The notes: generated from the letters alone by a model not told the origin. Positions 27,636 to 37,273 are shown, counted from the first letter of the stretch. The stretch: 64,000 bases of DNA from Victivallales bacterium (GCA_017535315.1 JAFXUD010000010.1:1-64000), one strand, 5' to 3'. Translations and numbers: made by a program.

Positions 27636-27782
27636 CTCGTCTTCTCCTTTGTGGGGTTGAATCTAAAATATCTAAGCCGAAGAAAAAACATCTACCAAAA
27701 CATATAGCCTTTTTTCCCGTTTGCAAACCCAGTTCCATATTATTCTGCTTTTTTCATCGTATATAATGATTCACAAAAAAGA

Positions 27783-27810
27783 TTGACTTTGGGGTAGAAT
27801 CGCTTATATT
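27783..27810 (+). promoter_or_regulatory. Probable sigma70-type promoter
   Basis: TTGACT (27783-27788) and TATATT (27805-27810) are separated by 16 bp, about 75 bp upstream of the next plus-strand start. The region is AT-rich and lies between divergent genes. Confidence 0.5.
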
Positions 27811-27884
27811 AGAACAACAGAAACGAAATAAGTGACACTCTGCCAGAGGGTTCAGGTTAACTCAATGGAGAAGGAGTGTATGCA

Positions 27885-28094
27885 ATGGGCAGGTTCGATC
27901 TTCGTCTGAAAAGGGTCTTCAGCAAGCCCAGGTTTTTTGCGGCTGTGTTCAACGGCTTCTATCACAAGGGACGGCAGCTAATTCTCCCCGAACAGCTTAC
28001 CGATCAGCCTGGGCAGGAGGCTTATTTCATGACATGCGAGGAGAAGGAAGCCAAGGTTTTTCTCAAGGAAGCGGAACTAGTCTCTTGTAAATAA
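27885..28094 (+). CDS. Small protein, possibly a truncated Rpn/transposase-like N terminus
   Basis: 69 residues. The ATG at 27885 is chosen because aaggag lies 8 bp before it; a GTG nine bases earlier is in frame but overlaps the Shine-Dalgarno. The stretch RFFAAVFNGFYHKGRQLI followed by LPEQLTD recalls the N terminus of Rpn-family putative transposase/nucleases, which are normally about 300 residues. If so, only the first fifth remains and no nuclease motif is present. It sits just upstream of a second small gene and a dispersed hairpin repeat. The family link is tentative. Confidence 0.5.
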   Translation: MGRFDLRLKRVFSKPRFFAAVFNGFYHKGRQLILPEQLTDQPGQEAYFMTCEEKEAKVFLKEAELVSCK

Positions 28095-28147
28095 CAGAGA
28101 AAAACAACCATCTTGAGAAACATAGCGAAACGTAAGGGAGCGACAAA

Positions 28148-28714
28148 ATGATACCCAGCGACCATTTCGTAAGATTCTACAACGAGGTGTTCAAATTCCT
28201 TGACAAAAATAACGGTCTGGAAGAATACTATCTGGAAATCAGCCGTCACCAGGAAGGCCACTGCTATCAGCTCTTCATGGAAAAAGGGCTCGAGGGCATG
28301 GAAGAATATTGGGGACATATCCGCGTAGAGGAAAACTGTGTATCCTCCTCCTACATCAAGGATGGAGTCCGCTATTCGGAAATGAACCGCTGCCCCAGCC
28401 TCTCCAAGGTGCTTGACTGTGATGCAACTCCCTGCGAAAAATACTGCCTGCACTGCCCTGGATGGGTCATTCCCCTCATGACCAAGTGCGGTTTCTATTT
28501 CGTCGATTACATCATCGGTTTGGCTGATCCCCGCTGCCGCGCCTTCCAGACAGAATACCGCGAAAAGGCCCAGAAGATCATCGCCGACCTCATCGCAGAG
28601 GGACATGACCCTGATATGATTTTCTCAAACGTTGACAATGCTGAAGAAGTCGAGGCCAATAAGGCATATCGGCACTCCCTTCTGGCGAACAAGGCGTTGG
28701 GAATAAAGCGTTAG
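28148..28714 (+). CDS. Hypothetical cysteine-rich cytosolic protein
   Basis: 188 residues without signal peptide or membrane helix. Six cysteines lie between about residues 82 and 118, including CPSLSKVLDC and CEKYCLHCPGW, which could bind a metal. The C terminus is helical and charged. A faint resemblance to L-2-amino-thiazoline-4-carboxylic acid hydrolase-like proteins was considered but cannot be confirmed. Good Shine-Dalgarno (aagggag). Its stop codon is the first base of the dispersed repeat copy B. Confidence 0.6.
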   Translation: MIPSDHFVRFYNEVFKFLDKNNGLEEYYLEISRHQEGHCYQLFMEKGLEGMEEYWGHIRVEENCVSSSYIKDGVRYSEMNRCPSLSKVLDCDATPCEKYCLHCPGWVIPLMTKCGFYFVDYIIGLADPRCRAFQTEYREKAQKIIADLIAEGHDPDMIFSNVDNAEEVEANKAYRHSLLANKALGIKR

Positions 28715-28866
28715 AGGTGATTTCAAACTTAGTGAGAACTGCGCTATGAGATGAGTGCAGTGGCTAAGGCAACGACTCGGAGACGCATAAGTGCGTCAAG
28801 AGGCGTTTTCAACGCCAATTTATACATAATTAACGCACATTTTGATGACAGTTATATAATTGCCTC
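28714..28866. repeat. Dispersed hairpin repeat, full copy B
   Basis: A 153-bp copy with diverged ends GAGGTGATTTCAAACT and GTTATATAATTGCCTC. It keeps GGCTAAGGCAACG and a central stem GACGCA/TGCGTC (28782-28797) where copy A has GCCGCAC/GTGCGGC. The changed pair is compensated, so the stem is kept. It fills the whole space between two convergent genes and could act as their shared 3' structure. Confidence 0.8.
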
Positions 28867-28871
28867 GTTAG

Positions 28872-30140
28872 TCAACCGTTTTGCAATACCCTGCTCAAAA
28901 TGGTGTCTATGGCTTTGTTCACATCACCAGCGCCAATGACGGCAAGCACAGCAGGTGGTTGCCAGTGCGGAAGAGCCGCCTCCGCGATGGCCTCTGGGGT
29001 GTTCGGGAGGCACTGGCATGGGGCAGTGATTTTGGCGGCGATGGTGTGTATGTCCGCCGTGTAGCCATCGGTGCGCCACGCGCCGAAGGGCTCTACAAGT
29101 CCGCACCAATCGACGGTTGAAAGTAACTCCGCGAAGCGGTCACCATAGCGTTCGACACGCTCCATGCGGTGCGGCTGGAAAACCACCAACAAACGGTGCG
29201 CAGGATAGGCCTCGCGCAGGGCATCCAGCGTTGCCTTCAGTTCTGCAGGGTGATGGGCGTAGTCCTCCAGCAGCACCAGCTTGCCGTCGTCGCTATGATA
29301 GCGTATGCTCATGCGCCGCGCCACGCCTGGGAAGGTGATGATAGCACAACGCGCCTGAGCCTCATCGACGCCCAGCATTGTTGCTGCGCATACAGCCATG
29401 GCGGCATTAATGCGCACATGCCATCCAGGGAGGGGCATCTCGCCATCAAGAGGCGTATCCAGCAGCGTGCAACGCTTCCAGCCGCCAAACAGCGCCTCTG
29501 TATGAGGAGCGCGCCAGGCAAGCACCTGTCGAGCGGAGAATGCCAGCTCTAGAAAGCTGCGTTCAAGACCGCGCGTACCGCCCGCACTCCAGCAGTGGTC
29601 GTCGTCGATGTTCAGGATAACAGCGAGGGTTGCAGGGAATCCAGCTTGGCTGCCGTCGCTTTCGTCCGTTTCCGAGACGAAGATAGTGCCATCGCCAGCA
29701 GCGGCAGAACGTTCCCACCCGTTCACCTTGCCACCAACCATATAGCCTGGCTTTAGGCCGCAGGTTTTCAGGATATGGACCAGCATGGCACTGGTACTGG
29801 TTTTGCCATGGGAACCTGAAACCGCCACACGCACAGGAAAATGCAACGCCAGCAGGTTGAGGTAATCGCCACGACGCAACTGACGTATGCCCAGGCGTTT
29901 CGCCTCCAGACGCTCCGGGTCGTTTTCAGGCACAGCAGAGGAATAAACCAGCAACTCCGCGTCCTGCAATAGCGCGGGATCGTGGCCGACGCAAAGCGGC
30001 ACGCCACGTGCGCGTAGCGTCTCTAGCATGGCGGAATCCGCCACGTCGCTGCCCGTGACTTGATAACCTAAATCCAGTGCAATGTGCGCAAGTCCGCACA
30101 TTCCGACGCCACCCGCGCCTGTGAAGTGTATTCGTTTCAT
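28872..30140 (-). CDS. murC: UDP-N-acetylmuramate--L-alanine ligase (MurC)
   Basis: 422 residues, a little short for MurC (usually about 450-490). It begins with HFTGAGGVGMCGLAHIAL, has the ATP-binding VSGSHGKTSTSAML (P-loop), ETDESDGS, NIDDDH, and the C-terminal EDYAHHPAEL. MurC adds L-alanine to UDP-MurNAc in peptidoglycan synthesis. It stands alone instead of in a division/cell-wall cluster. The start abuts a telomere-like repeat array directly upstream, so its promoter must lie in or beyond that array. Confidence 0.92.
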   Translation of the reverse strand: MKRIHFTGAGGVGMCGLAHIALDLGYQVTGSDVADSAMLETLRARGVPLCVGHDPALLQDAELLVYSSAVPENDPERLEAKRLGIRQLRRGDYLNLLALHFPVRVAVSGSHGKTSTSAMLVHILKTCGLKPGYMVGGKVNGWERSAAAGDGTIFVSETDESDGSQAGFPATLAVILNIDDDHCWSAGGTRGLERSFLELAFSARQVLAWRAPHTEALFGGWKRCTLLDTPLDGEMPLPGWHVRINAAMAVCAATMLGVDEAQARCAIITFPGVARRMSIRYHSDDGKLVLLEDYAHHPAELKATLDALREAYPAHRLLVVFQPHRMERVERYGDRFAELLSTVDWCGLVEPFGAWRTDGYTADIHTIAAKITAPCQCLPNTPEAIAEAALPHWQPPAVLAVIGAGDVNKAIDTILSRVLQNG

Positions 30141-30277
30141 ATAGGGATTAGGAATTAGGGGATAGGGACTAGGGTCAGGGGATAGGGATTTAGGGCCAGA
30201 AATAGGGATTAGAGGGCTAGAGATGTTTTATAGCTAACTAATCCCTAAATCCCTAATCCCTAACCCCTAATCCCTAC
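30141..30277. repeat. Telomere-like TTAGGG/CCCTAA inverted array
   Basis: A G-rich arm (30141-30215) of variants of GGGATTAGGG and GGGGATAGGG is followed by a C-rich arm (about 30238-30277) of CCCTAATCCCTAA variants. The arms are largely complementary, so the region can form a hairpin, and the G-rich strand has several GGG runs. It separates murC from the GH123-like gene and overlaps the latter's last codons. Confidence 0.8.
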
Positions 30278-33200
30278 TGCAGTTGAGCAATGGCCTTGGC
30301 GAGTTTGGCACGGTGCGCCTCCATCGGGGCAGGCGAGCCTGTGAAGTTGATGGGAGAGGTCGTGACATCCGCTGGTACCTTGAGCAATGCCTCGCACTCA
30401 GCGCGCTTGGCATCGGAGAGTTTGTCGCCTTTTGCAGTAAGGAGCTTCTTAAGCATCGCAAAGTACTCGTAGTCCTCGATGCCGTCACGCAGCATCTCCA
30501 GGCGGATGCACCCCACGGGAGGCTCGTCCACAAATGCCTCCGCTGTACCATCGGCGATGCTTTCGGGCGGATATACAAAGCGTCCGTCGCCGTTGCCCCA
30601 AGGCTTCTTGGTACCCTTGGGAGTGTCGTAGCCAGAGACCCAGCTCATCGGGTCGAGATAGGGGTTTTGAAGGGAATCAGGGTAGGCGCAGGGACTCGTC
30701 CAGTGGTTGGTCGCCCAGATGAGGATGCCATCGATGTTGAGGTCCCAGGTCTGCCAAAGCCAGACACGCATCTCGGTGCCAGGGTGGTCGATAAAAAGCG
30801 TCGCATAGGGAGCCTTGGGGCCTGTGCAAACATACCACCAGTACTGCTCGCCAGCGGCGTGGCGGCTCTCCACGTCCTCGCGCAGGACATGCGCACTGCC
30901 AGGACACCAGAGGTTGGGGCCGCCGATGAGTTCGGGCTCCACCTGCTCCGTCAACATGCGGCGAATGTTGGGAGCGTACTTCTTCAGCTTGCTGAAGCCG
31001 TTCATCACGAATTCGTAGTCCTTCGGGTCGGGTTCGTCAAACCAATAGACATACGACTTGTCCAACCAGCCCTTTTCGCGGAGGTGCTTTTCGATTTCGC
31101 CGAAGTAGAGCGGCATCAGGTGATCGTATTCAGGGGTGTTTTCAGCAAAGCCGAAGAGGGTTGGTTCGCGGCGGGCGTGGAAGGTGCCGCTGCCCAGGCC
31201 GTTCACAGGCATTCTGAGGGTGTTGGCGTGGTATTTTGCGAATGCCTCCTCCACGTAGGCATCCCACTTTTCCCAATTGAACTCCAGCTTGAGTTCGTCG
31301 GGGTTGCACTTCCGCATCGAGATGGGGGCGATTACCACCTTGCCCGTGGCGGCTTCCTTCAGCGTGAAGTCGGCGGCGGTCAGCGTGCCGACGGGGGAGC
31401 CGTTTTCGCGCCAGCGCGTCGCGCGCAGAGTGACGCGAATGGATTTAGCACCTGGCTTAAAATCCTTAATCGTCAGCTTTTGGGTCTTCCAGGTGCCATC
31501 CCCCTTGAGAACGAAATCCTTGTTGCAGCCGCTCATCCATTTGCCGTTTTCATCGTGGCTCATGAAGGTAATCTGCGCCTCGCCCTCCGTTTTGTACGGG
31601 AACTCGCACTCAAAGCCTCCTTCGGGGATGGGAATCAGATCGGCATAGTCGGATGCGACGTTCTTGGTCGTGGAGGTGTCTTCGATGGTGATGGCGTTGC
31701 TGCCTTTTGCGGGGGTGTCAGCTAGGTACGTGCAGTTGCTCCACTTGGCGTTGTTGCCGACGAGCTTCACCTCGTAACGCGACAGCTGGCCTGGATCATA
31801 GATGCTGATATGGTGCTTGGAAAGCTCCGCCATATACATCTCCCACAGCTTGTGCTTCTGCTCGAAGGTCTTCGCCTTGTGGTAGGTGGCAGCGTTCCAG
31901 ACACCGAAGCCGAACGCGGTCTCGCAGGACATCACATCAGGCATAGTGAAATCGAACACTTCCACCGTCATTGGCACGGAGGCCTTCCAGCCTGCATCGT
32001 CACTGACGGTAATGGTGCCCTTGTAAAGCCCTGCCTTTGCATCCTTTGGCACATTCACGCGAATCCAGACGGGCTGGTTGAAATTGGCGGGAATCTCCAA
32101 CCCCTCAGGCTTGATAGGCGGCAGCGCGTCGGGCCACAAGCCAAGGATACCCGTGCTGTCTGTCTTGACCTTGACATCGTGGTAATAGACCTTCAGCACA
32201 TCGACGGCAGAAGCGGGAATGACCTTGCCGCCAAAGAATCCGCTCTTCAAGTCGGAGACGCTAATCTTCACGCCCTTCAACGTCTTCTTCGGCGTAATGA
32301 CAAGCTGCGCCGCCTCGGCCTCGTTGCGCGCAGCAGAGATGGCAAGAGCCTTGCCCTTGGCCGCAGGCAACTTGCGGTTGACGGATATCTTCCAGCCCGA
32401 AGAGGCCCACCAGATGGCGTTCTCCCCATCCGCCAATATCTCGCCATAGTTGATGCTGTAGAATTCGGGCACGTTTATCTCCGTGGAAATGCGGTACTTG
32501 GAATCACCGCCAAGAGCTGCCTGAATTTGCCACGCCCCCGTGTCGGGAACCTCGTAGGTGATAGCGATGCGCTGTGTCTCGCCCGCCTTGAGCGTCACAG
32601 GTGTACCTTGAAACACAACGGGCTGCTTGTTGACCTGCGACAAGGATGCGCTGGGCTGGAAGCTCTTGACTTGCGCGGCGTTGTTCTTCACGTTCACCAC
32701 AATGACGTTGTTGCCGCCAGGCAAGGCATCCCCCATGCTCTCAATAGCCACCTGTACGTCATCCTCGCGATCAAGAATCTGCACAAAGCGTGTGGTGCCC
32801 TTGATTTCGGTGGGCGTGCCAGATAGGCTCGCCTTGTAGGTGAGGAGGCTGATCTGGAATGCGCCTGGATCGGAGTCCTTGGAGCCCGTCTTCTGGCTGG
32901 CCTCGCCCGCCAGGCAGAGGTAGATGGTGTCGGCGGGATAGAGCGATTGCGGCAGAGAAACATCAAAGGAGCCCATGCCGCTTTGGGAGCCGACCTCAAC
33001 CCAGTTCTGGTTGTCCTTGCTGGCCTGCACCTTCAGCGTGCCGCCCGCATAGTAGTTGACGGTGGCAACGACTTTGCCGCTCAATTGCTGGCGGCCATTC
33101 ACGTTGAACTTATAGACCACCTTCGTGCCCTTGCCGAAGACCCAGCGGTGCGTGTTGAAGTCTGCGGAGTTGAAGACAAGCGGACGCGCAAACGTGCGCC

Positions 33201-33744
33201 CCATGTCATCGAAAGAGTGCGTGAAGCTGTATTCGTTGATGGAGATTTTCTCGCCTTCGCCCAGCTCAATCCCATCCGCTTTCGCAAAGATGGGATGGAC
33301 AGGCAATATCTTCAGGTTGGCGTACTGGATGGTCGCTTTCGCATGCCACTGCCCCATGCGGACGCACGGTGCCTCCTTGGTCGGAGCTGCAAAGACGTTC
33401 TTATAGAGCCGCCACTGCGGACCAGGCAGTTTGATATCGACGTTGCAGCAGACGGGGCCTGTCACGCCGCACCCGCCACTTGAATGGCTGCTTTTCATCA
33501 GGAACTCCACCATATACGCCTCGCCCGCCTTCACATCAATAGGATTGGAGAGCCAGTAGGTGCAGTCATCGCCTGTGCCCGTGACATAGATGGTGCCGTC
33601 AGGGTTGGTGCCACCCGCGCCCGTCAGCTTCCACCCCTTGAAACACTCCCCATCAATGACGGGGTTCTCAATGATGCGCCCCTGCTGGGCAAAAGATGTG
33701 ATGGCAAAAAATGCCAATATGCACAGTGTAATTGCTTTCTTCAT
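30274..33744 (-). CDS. Secreted GH123/DUF4091-like glycoside hydrolase, paralog 1
   Basis: 1156 residues with a signal peptide (about 1-19). An N-terminal carbohydrate-binding-like region, a central beta-rich part and a C-terminal DUF4091 domain are visible. YVYWFDEPDPKDYEF places an Asp-Glu pair at about 903-904; GH123 beta-N-acetylgalactosaminidases use such a pair. WLWQTWDLNIDGILIWAT and YPPESIADGT are further domain marks. Good Shine-Dalgarno (aaagga). The next gene upstream is a close paralog: the last 252 residues align without gaps at about 70% identity by eye. It is probably exported to act on host or dietary glycans. Confidence 0.8.
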   Translation of the reverse strand: MKKAITLCILAFFAITSFAQQGRIIENPVIDGECFKGWKLTGAGGTNPDGTIYVTGTGDDCTYWLSNPIDVKAGEAYMVEFLMKSSHSSGGCGVTGPVCCNVDIKLPGPQWRLYKNVFAAPTKEAPCVRMGQWHAKATIQYANLKILPVHPIFAKADGIELGEGEKISINEYSFTHSFDDMGRTFARPLVFNSADFNTHRWVFGKGTKVVYKFNVNGRQQLSGKVVATVNYYAGGTLKVQASKDNQNWVEVGSQSGMGSFDVSLPQSLYPADTIYLCLAGEASQKTGSKDSDPGAFQISLLTYKASLSGTPTEIKGTTRFVQILDREDDVQVAIESMGDALPGGNNVIVVNVKNNAAQVKSFQPSASLSQVNKQPVVFQGTPVTLKAGETQRIAITYEVPDTGAWQIQAALGGDSKYRISTEINVPEFYSINYGEILADGENAIWWASSGWKISVNRKLPAAKGKALAISAARNEAEAAQLVITPKKTLKGVKISVSDLKSGFFGGKVIPASAVDVLKVYYHDVKVKTDSTGILGLWPDALPPIKPEGLEIPANFNQPVWIRVNVPKDAKAGLYKGTITVSDDAGWKASVPMTVEVFDFTMPDVMSCETAFGFGVWNAATYHKAKTFEQKHKLWEMYMAELSKHHISIYDPGQLSRYEVKLVGNNAKWSNCTYLADTPAKGSNAITIEDTSTTKNVASDYADLIPIPEGGFECEFPYKTEGEAQITFMSHDENGKWMSGCNKDFVLKGDGTWKTQKLTIKDFKPGAKSIRVTLRATRWRENGSPVGTLTAADFTLKEAATGKVVIAPISMRKCNPDELKLEFNWEKWDAYVEEAFAKYHANTLRMPVNGLGSGTFHARREPTLFGFAENTPEYDHLMPLYFGEIEKHLREKGWLDKSYVYWFDEPDPKDYEFVMNGFSKLKKYAPNIRRMLTEQVEPELIGGPNLWCPGSAHVLREDVESRHAAGEQYWWYVCTGPKAPYATLFIDHPGTEMRVWLWQTWDLNIDGILIWATNHWTSPCAYPDSLQNPYLDPMSWVSGYDTPKGTKKPWGNGDGRFVYPPESIADGTAEAFVDEPPVGCIRLEMLRDGIEDYEYFAMLKKLLTAKGDKLSDAKRAECEALLKVPADVTTSPINFTGSPAPMEAHRAKLAKAIAQLQ

Positions 33745-33765
33745 GGTTGTTTTCCTTTATTAATT

Positions 33766-33791
33766 TCCCCTAACCCCTAACCACTAATCAC
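33766..33791. repeat. Short telomere-like repeat between the GH123-like paralogs
   Basis: CCCCTAACCCCTAACCACTAAT matches the C-rich arm of the array at 30238-30277. It occupies the space between the two paralogous genes, at the same relative position (3' end of the gene). Confidence 0.7.
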
Positions 33792-36700
33792 TTCAGCGAA
33801 GCAATGGCCCTAGCGAGCTTCTCGCGGTGGGCCTCGACGGGTGCGGGGGAAGCGGTGTAGCTGGTGAGCGATTCGCTGACATCATCTGGCACCTTGAGCA
33901 GAGCCTCGTATTCGGCACGCTTCGCGGCGGGGAGCTTGTCGCCCTTGGCGGCAAGAAGCTTCTTCAGCATGACGAAGTACTCGTAGTCTTCAATGCCGTC
34001 GCGGAACATCTCCAGGCGGTAGCAACCGACGGGGTCGTCAGCGACGAAGCCCGCCTGGGTGCCGTCGGCAGCGGCCTCAGGTGGGTAGATGAAGCGACCG
34101 TCGCCATTACCGAAGGGCTGGCGAGTACCAGGTGTCAGGTGGGCACCAGAGACCCAACCCATCGTGTCGAGGTAGGGGTTCTGGAGAGAATTGGGGTACG
34201 CCTGCGCGCTGGTCCAGTAGTTGCTCGCCCAGATGAGCACGCCCTGCACGTTGTAGTCCCAGGTCTGCCAAAGCCACACGCGCATATCGGTGCCTGGGTG
34301 GTCGATGAAGAGCCCCGTGTAGGGGGCACGGCAGGCAGTGGAGATGTACCACCAGTACTGGTCGCCATCCGCCTGGCGCGTTTCAACCGCCTGGCGCGTA
34401 GTGCGATTCTTGTGGGGGCACCAAAGGTTGGGGCCGCCGATGAGTTCTGGCTCCACCTGCTCCGTCAGGAGGCGGCGGATGCCTGGGCAGTATTCTTTCA
34501 GCTTGCGGAAGCCGTTCATCACAAACTCATAGTCCTTCGGATCGGGCTCGTCGAACCAGTAGATATATGCCTTGTCCAGCCACCCCTTTTCGCGGAGGTG
34601 CTTTTCGATTTCGCCCAAATAGAGGGGCATCAGGTGGGCGTATTCAGGCGTGCCCTCCTGGAAACCGAAGAGGGCAGGCGCGCGGCGGGTGCGGAAGTTG
34701 CCGCTGCCAAGGCCGCCCACGGGGACGCGGATGGTCGTGGCGTGGTACTTCGTGATGGCCTCCTCCACATAGCGATCCCACCCGCTCCAGTCGAACTCCA
34801 GCTTCAGCTCCTTGACATCGGTCTTCTGCATGGACGAACTGTCGATTAGCACCTTGCCCGTCGCCTTCTCCTTGACGCAGAGGTCGGTCACGGTCATCTC
34901 GCCCGTGTTGGAGCCGTCTTTCGTGTATAAATGCGGCAGGAACGCGACAAGAAAGTACTTGGCGCCTGGCTTGAAGCCATTCACCGTCACCGTCTGCGTC
35001 TGCCAGTTGGTGTCACCTTTCAGGCGGGTATCCTGGTTGCAGCCAGGCATCCACTTTTCCGTGTCGTCAAAGGAGCGGACAATGAAGATCGCCTGCCCTG
35101 GCTGCGCCAACTTGAAGCGGAAAGAACACTCCAGCCCCCCCGCGGGAACTGGAACCAGCTCCTGGTAGTTCGCGGAGATGTTTGAGGTCTTGGAATCGTC
35201 CTTTATGAGCATGGCGTTGCTGCCTGCCGTTGGCATGTCCGCCAGGAAGGTGCAGTCGTTCCAAAGAGGCTTCTTGTCGCCGACCACCTTTGCCTTGAAG
35301 GGTGAGAGCTGGCCTGGGTCGTAGATGCTCACATGGTGCTTGGCAAGCTCCGCCATGTACTTCTCCCAAAGCAGGTGCTTCTGCTCAAAGGTCGTGGCCT
35401 TATGGTATCTGGCAGCAAGCCCCACGTTGAAGCCGAAGGCGGGCTGACAGGTCATCGTGTCGGGCAGCGTAAAGCCGTACACCTCCACTTTCAACGGGAC
35501 ACTCGCCTTCCAGCCAGAGGCGTCGCTCACCGTGATGATGCCGCTGTAGAAGCCTGGCTTCGCCTCCTTTGGTACATTCACGCGGATCCAGACAGGCTGG
35601 TTGAAGTTGGCGGGGACCTCCATTCCCTCGGGCTTGATGGGTGGCAGTGCGTCTGGCCACAGGCCAAGGATGCCCGTGTTGTCCGTCTTGATTTCGACAT
35701 TGTGGTAATAGACCTTGAGCACATCAACAGAAGAGGCGGGTATTGTTGTGCCAGTTTCGCCGCTCAAATCAGAAACGCTGACCTTCACGCCCTTCAACGC
35801 CTTCTTGGGCGTGATGACGAGCTGCGCCGCCTCTGCCTCGTTGCGTGCCGCACTGATGAAAAGTGCCTTGCCCTTGACTGCTGGCAGCTTGCGGTTGACG
35901 GATATCTTCCAGCCTGAGGAAGCCCACCAGAGGGCGTTGTCTCCCTCCGAAAGTATCTCGCCGTAGTTGATGCTGTAGAAGTCAGGCACCACTACGTCGG
36001 TGGAAATGCGGTATTTGCTGTCGCCGCCTAAAGTCACCTGGATGTTCCACGCCCCCGCATCCAACAGCTCGTATGGCACGGTGAACACCTGCGTTGCACC
36101 CGTTGCAATGGTGGCCGTTTTTGCCTCGAATGTTGTGGATTCCTCCTTGGCGTTGCGCAGGATGACGGCGGGTTTGAGTGTGCGCGCCTTCTGTAAGGTG
36201 TTGGTCACGCTGAACTGGACGACGTTGTTTCCGCCAGGCAGGACATCGCCATAGCCTTCCAGAACAACCTTCAAGGCATCGTCACGCTCCAGTACCTGCA
36301 CAAAGCGCGTGTTTCCACGAACGCCAGTCGGCGAGCCCGACAGCGTGGCCTTATAGGTAAGTATGTTGATCTGGAAGGCCCCAGGGTCCGAATCCTTCGC
36401 CCCAGTCTTCTGGCTGGCTTCACCCGACAGCCTGAGGTAAAGAGTGTCCGCGGGGAAAAGCGTCTTTGGCAGTTCGGCTTTCACAGAGCCCATGCTGCTC
36501 TGCTCGGCAAGCTCAACCCAGTTCTGGTTGTCCCTGCTGGCGGCAATCTTTAGTGTGCCGCCAGCATAGTAGTTGACGACGGCGGAAAAAACACCGCTCA
36601 ACTGCTGTTTTCCGTTGATGTTAAACTTGTAAACGACCTGTGAACCCTTGCCAAAAACCCAGCGGTTTGAATTGAAGGTGGCGGAATTGAAAATGAGCGG

Positions 36701-37273
36701 ACGCGAGAAGTTGCGCCCCATCTCGGAGAAACTCGGCATGAAAATGTATTCGTTCTCAATGATGTTTTCGCCGTCGCCCAGTTCGATGCCCTCATATTTG
36801 TTGTACAAAGGAAAAACGGGCACCACCCGCAGGTTGGCGTACTGGATGCTGGCCTTTGCATGCCACTGCCCCAAACGCACGGCTGGCTGCTCTTCCGACG
36901 TAGGTGCCGCAAAGATGTTCTTGTAGAGATGCCACTCGGGCCCAGGCAAGGGGACATCGACATTGCAGCTGACGGGGCCTGTCACGCAACATCCGCCGCT
37001 GCTTTCATCGCTCTTGCAAAGAAACTGCACCATATAGGCCTCGCCACCCTTCAGCTGCGTCAACGGCTTGGAGAGCCAGTAGGTGCAGTCGTTGCCGTTT
37101 CCCGTAACGCTGATGGTGCCGTCGGGGTTGATTTTGCCCGCGCCTGTCAGCGTCCACCCCTGGAAACATTCCGCATCAATGACGGGGCTCTCGACACCCC
37201 GTCCCTGCTGGGCAACGGTCATCATAGCTGTAAATATCAGTGTTAGCAGAAGCAGCATAAATGTTTTTTTCAT
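33788..37273 (-). CDS. Secreted GH123/DUF4091-like glycoside hydrolase, paralog 2
   Basis: 1161 residues from the ATG at 37273, which has AAGGA upstream and opens a signal peptide (about 1-21). A longer in-frame start would overlap the neighbouring lactonase gene and is rejected. Domain order matches paralog 1, with YIYWFDEPDPKDYEF at about 903-914 and an Asp-Glu pair at about 908-909. The paralogs are tandem on the minus strand with 43 bp between them, consistent with gene duplication followed by divergence in the binding regions. Substrate preference may differ between the two. Confidence 0.8.
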   Translation of the reverse strand: MKKTFMLLLLTLIFTAMMTVAQQGRGVESPVIDAECFQGWTLTGAGKINPDGTISVTGNGNDCTYWLSKPLTQLKGGEAYMVQFLCKSDESSGGCCVTGPVSCNVDVPLPGPEWHLYKNIFAAPTSEEQPAVRLGQWHAKASIQYANLRVVPVFPLYNKYEGIELGDGENIIENEYIFMPSFSEMGRNFSRPLIFNSATFNSNRWVFGKGSQVVYKFNINGKQQLSGVFSAVVNYYAGGTLKIAASRDNQNWVELAEQSSMGSVKAELPKTLFPADTLYLRLSGEASQKTGAKDSDPGAFQINILTYKATLSGSPTGVRGNTRFVQVLERDDALKVVLEGYGDVLPGGNNVVQFSVTNTLQKARTLKPAVILRNAKEESTTFEAKTATIATGATQVFTVPYELLDAGAWNIQVTLGGDSKYRISTDVVVPDFYSINYGEILSEGDNALWWASSGWKISVNRKLPAVKGKALFISAARNEAEAAQLVITPKKALKGVKVSVSDLSGETGTTIPASSVDVLKVYYHNVEIKTDNTGILGLWPDALPPIKPEGMEVPANFNQPVWIRVNVPKEAKPGFYSGIITVSDASGWKASVPLKVEVYGFTLPDTMTCQPAFGFNVGLAARYHKATTFEQKHLLWEKYMAELAKHHVSIYDPGQLSPFKAKVVGDKKPLWNDCTFLADMPTAGSNAMLIKDDSKTSNISANYQELVPVPAGGLECSFRFKLAQPGQAIFIVRSFDDTEKWMPGCNQDTRLKGDTNWQTQTVTVNGFKPGAKYFLVAFLPHLYTKDGSNTGEMTVTDLCVKEKATGKVLIDSSSMQKTDVKELKLEFDWSGWDRYVEEAITKYHATTIRVPVGGLGSGNFRTRRAPALFGFQEGTPEYAHLMPLYLGEIEKHLREKGWLDKAYIYWFDEPDPKDYEFVMNGFRKLKEYCPGIRRLLTEQVEPELIGGPNLWCPHKNRTTRQAVETRQADGDQYWWYISTACRAPYTGLFIDHPGTDMRVWLWQTWDYNVQGVLIWASNYWTSAQAYPNSLQNPYLDTMGWVSGAHLTPGTRQPFGNGDGRFIYPPEAAADGTQAGFVADDPVGCYRLEMFRDGIEDYEYFVMLKKLLAAKGDKLPAAKRAEYEALLKVPDDVSESLTSYTASPAPVEAHREKLARAIASLK

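Noticed and set aside
30283-31725. 480-residue plus-strand open frame
   Set aside because: Antisense shadow of a GH123-like gene; a similar shadow exists opposite its paralog, as expected from shared codon bias.
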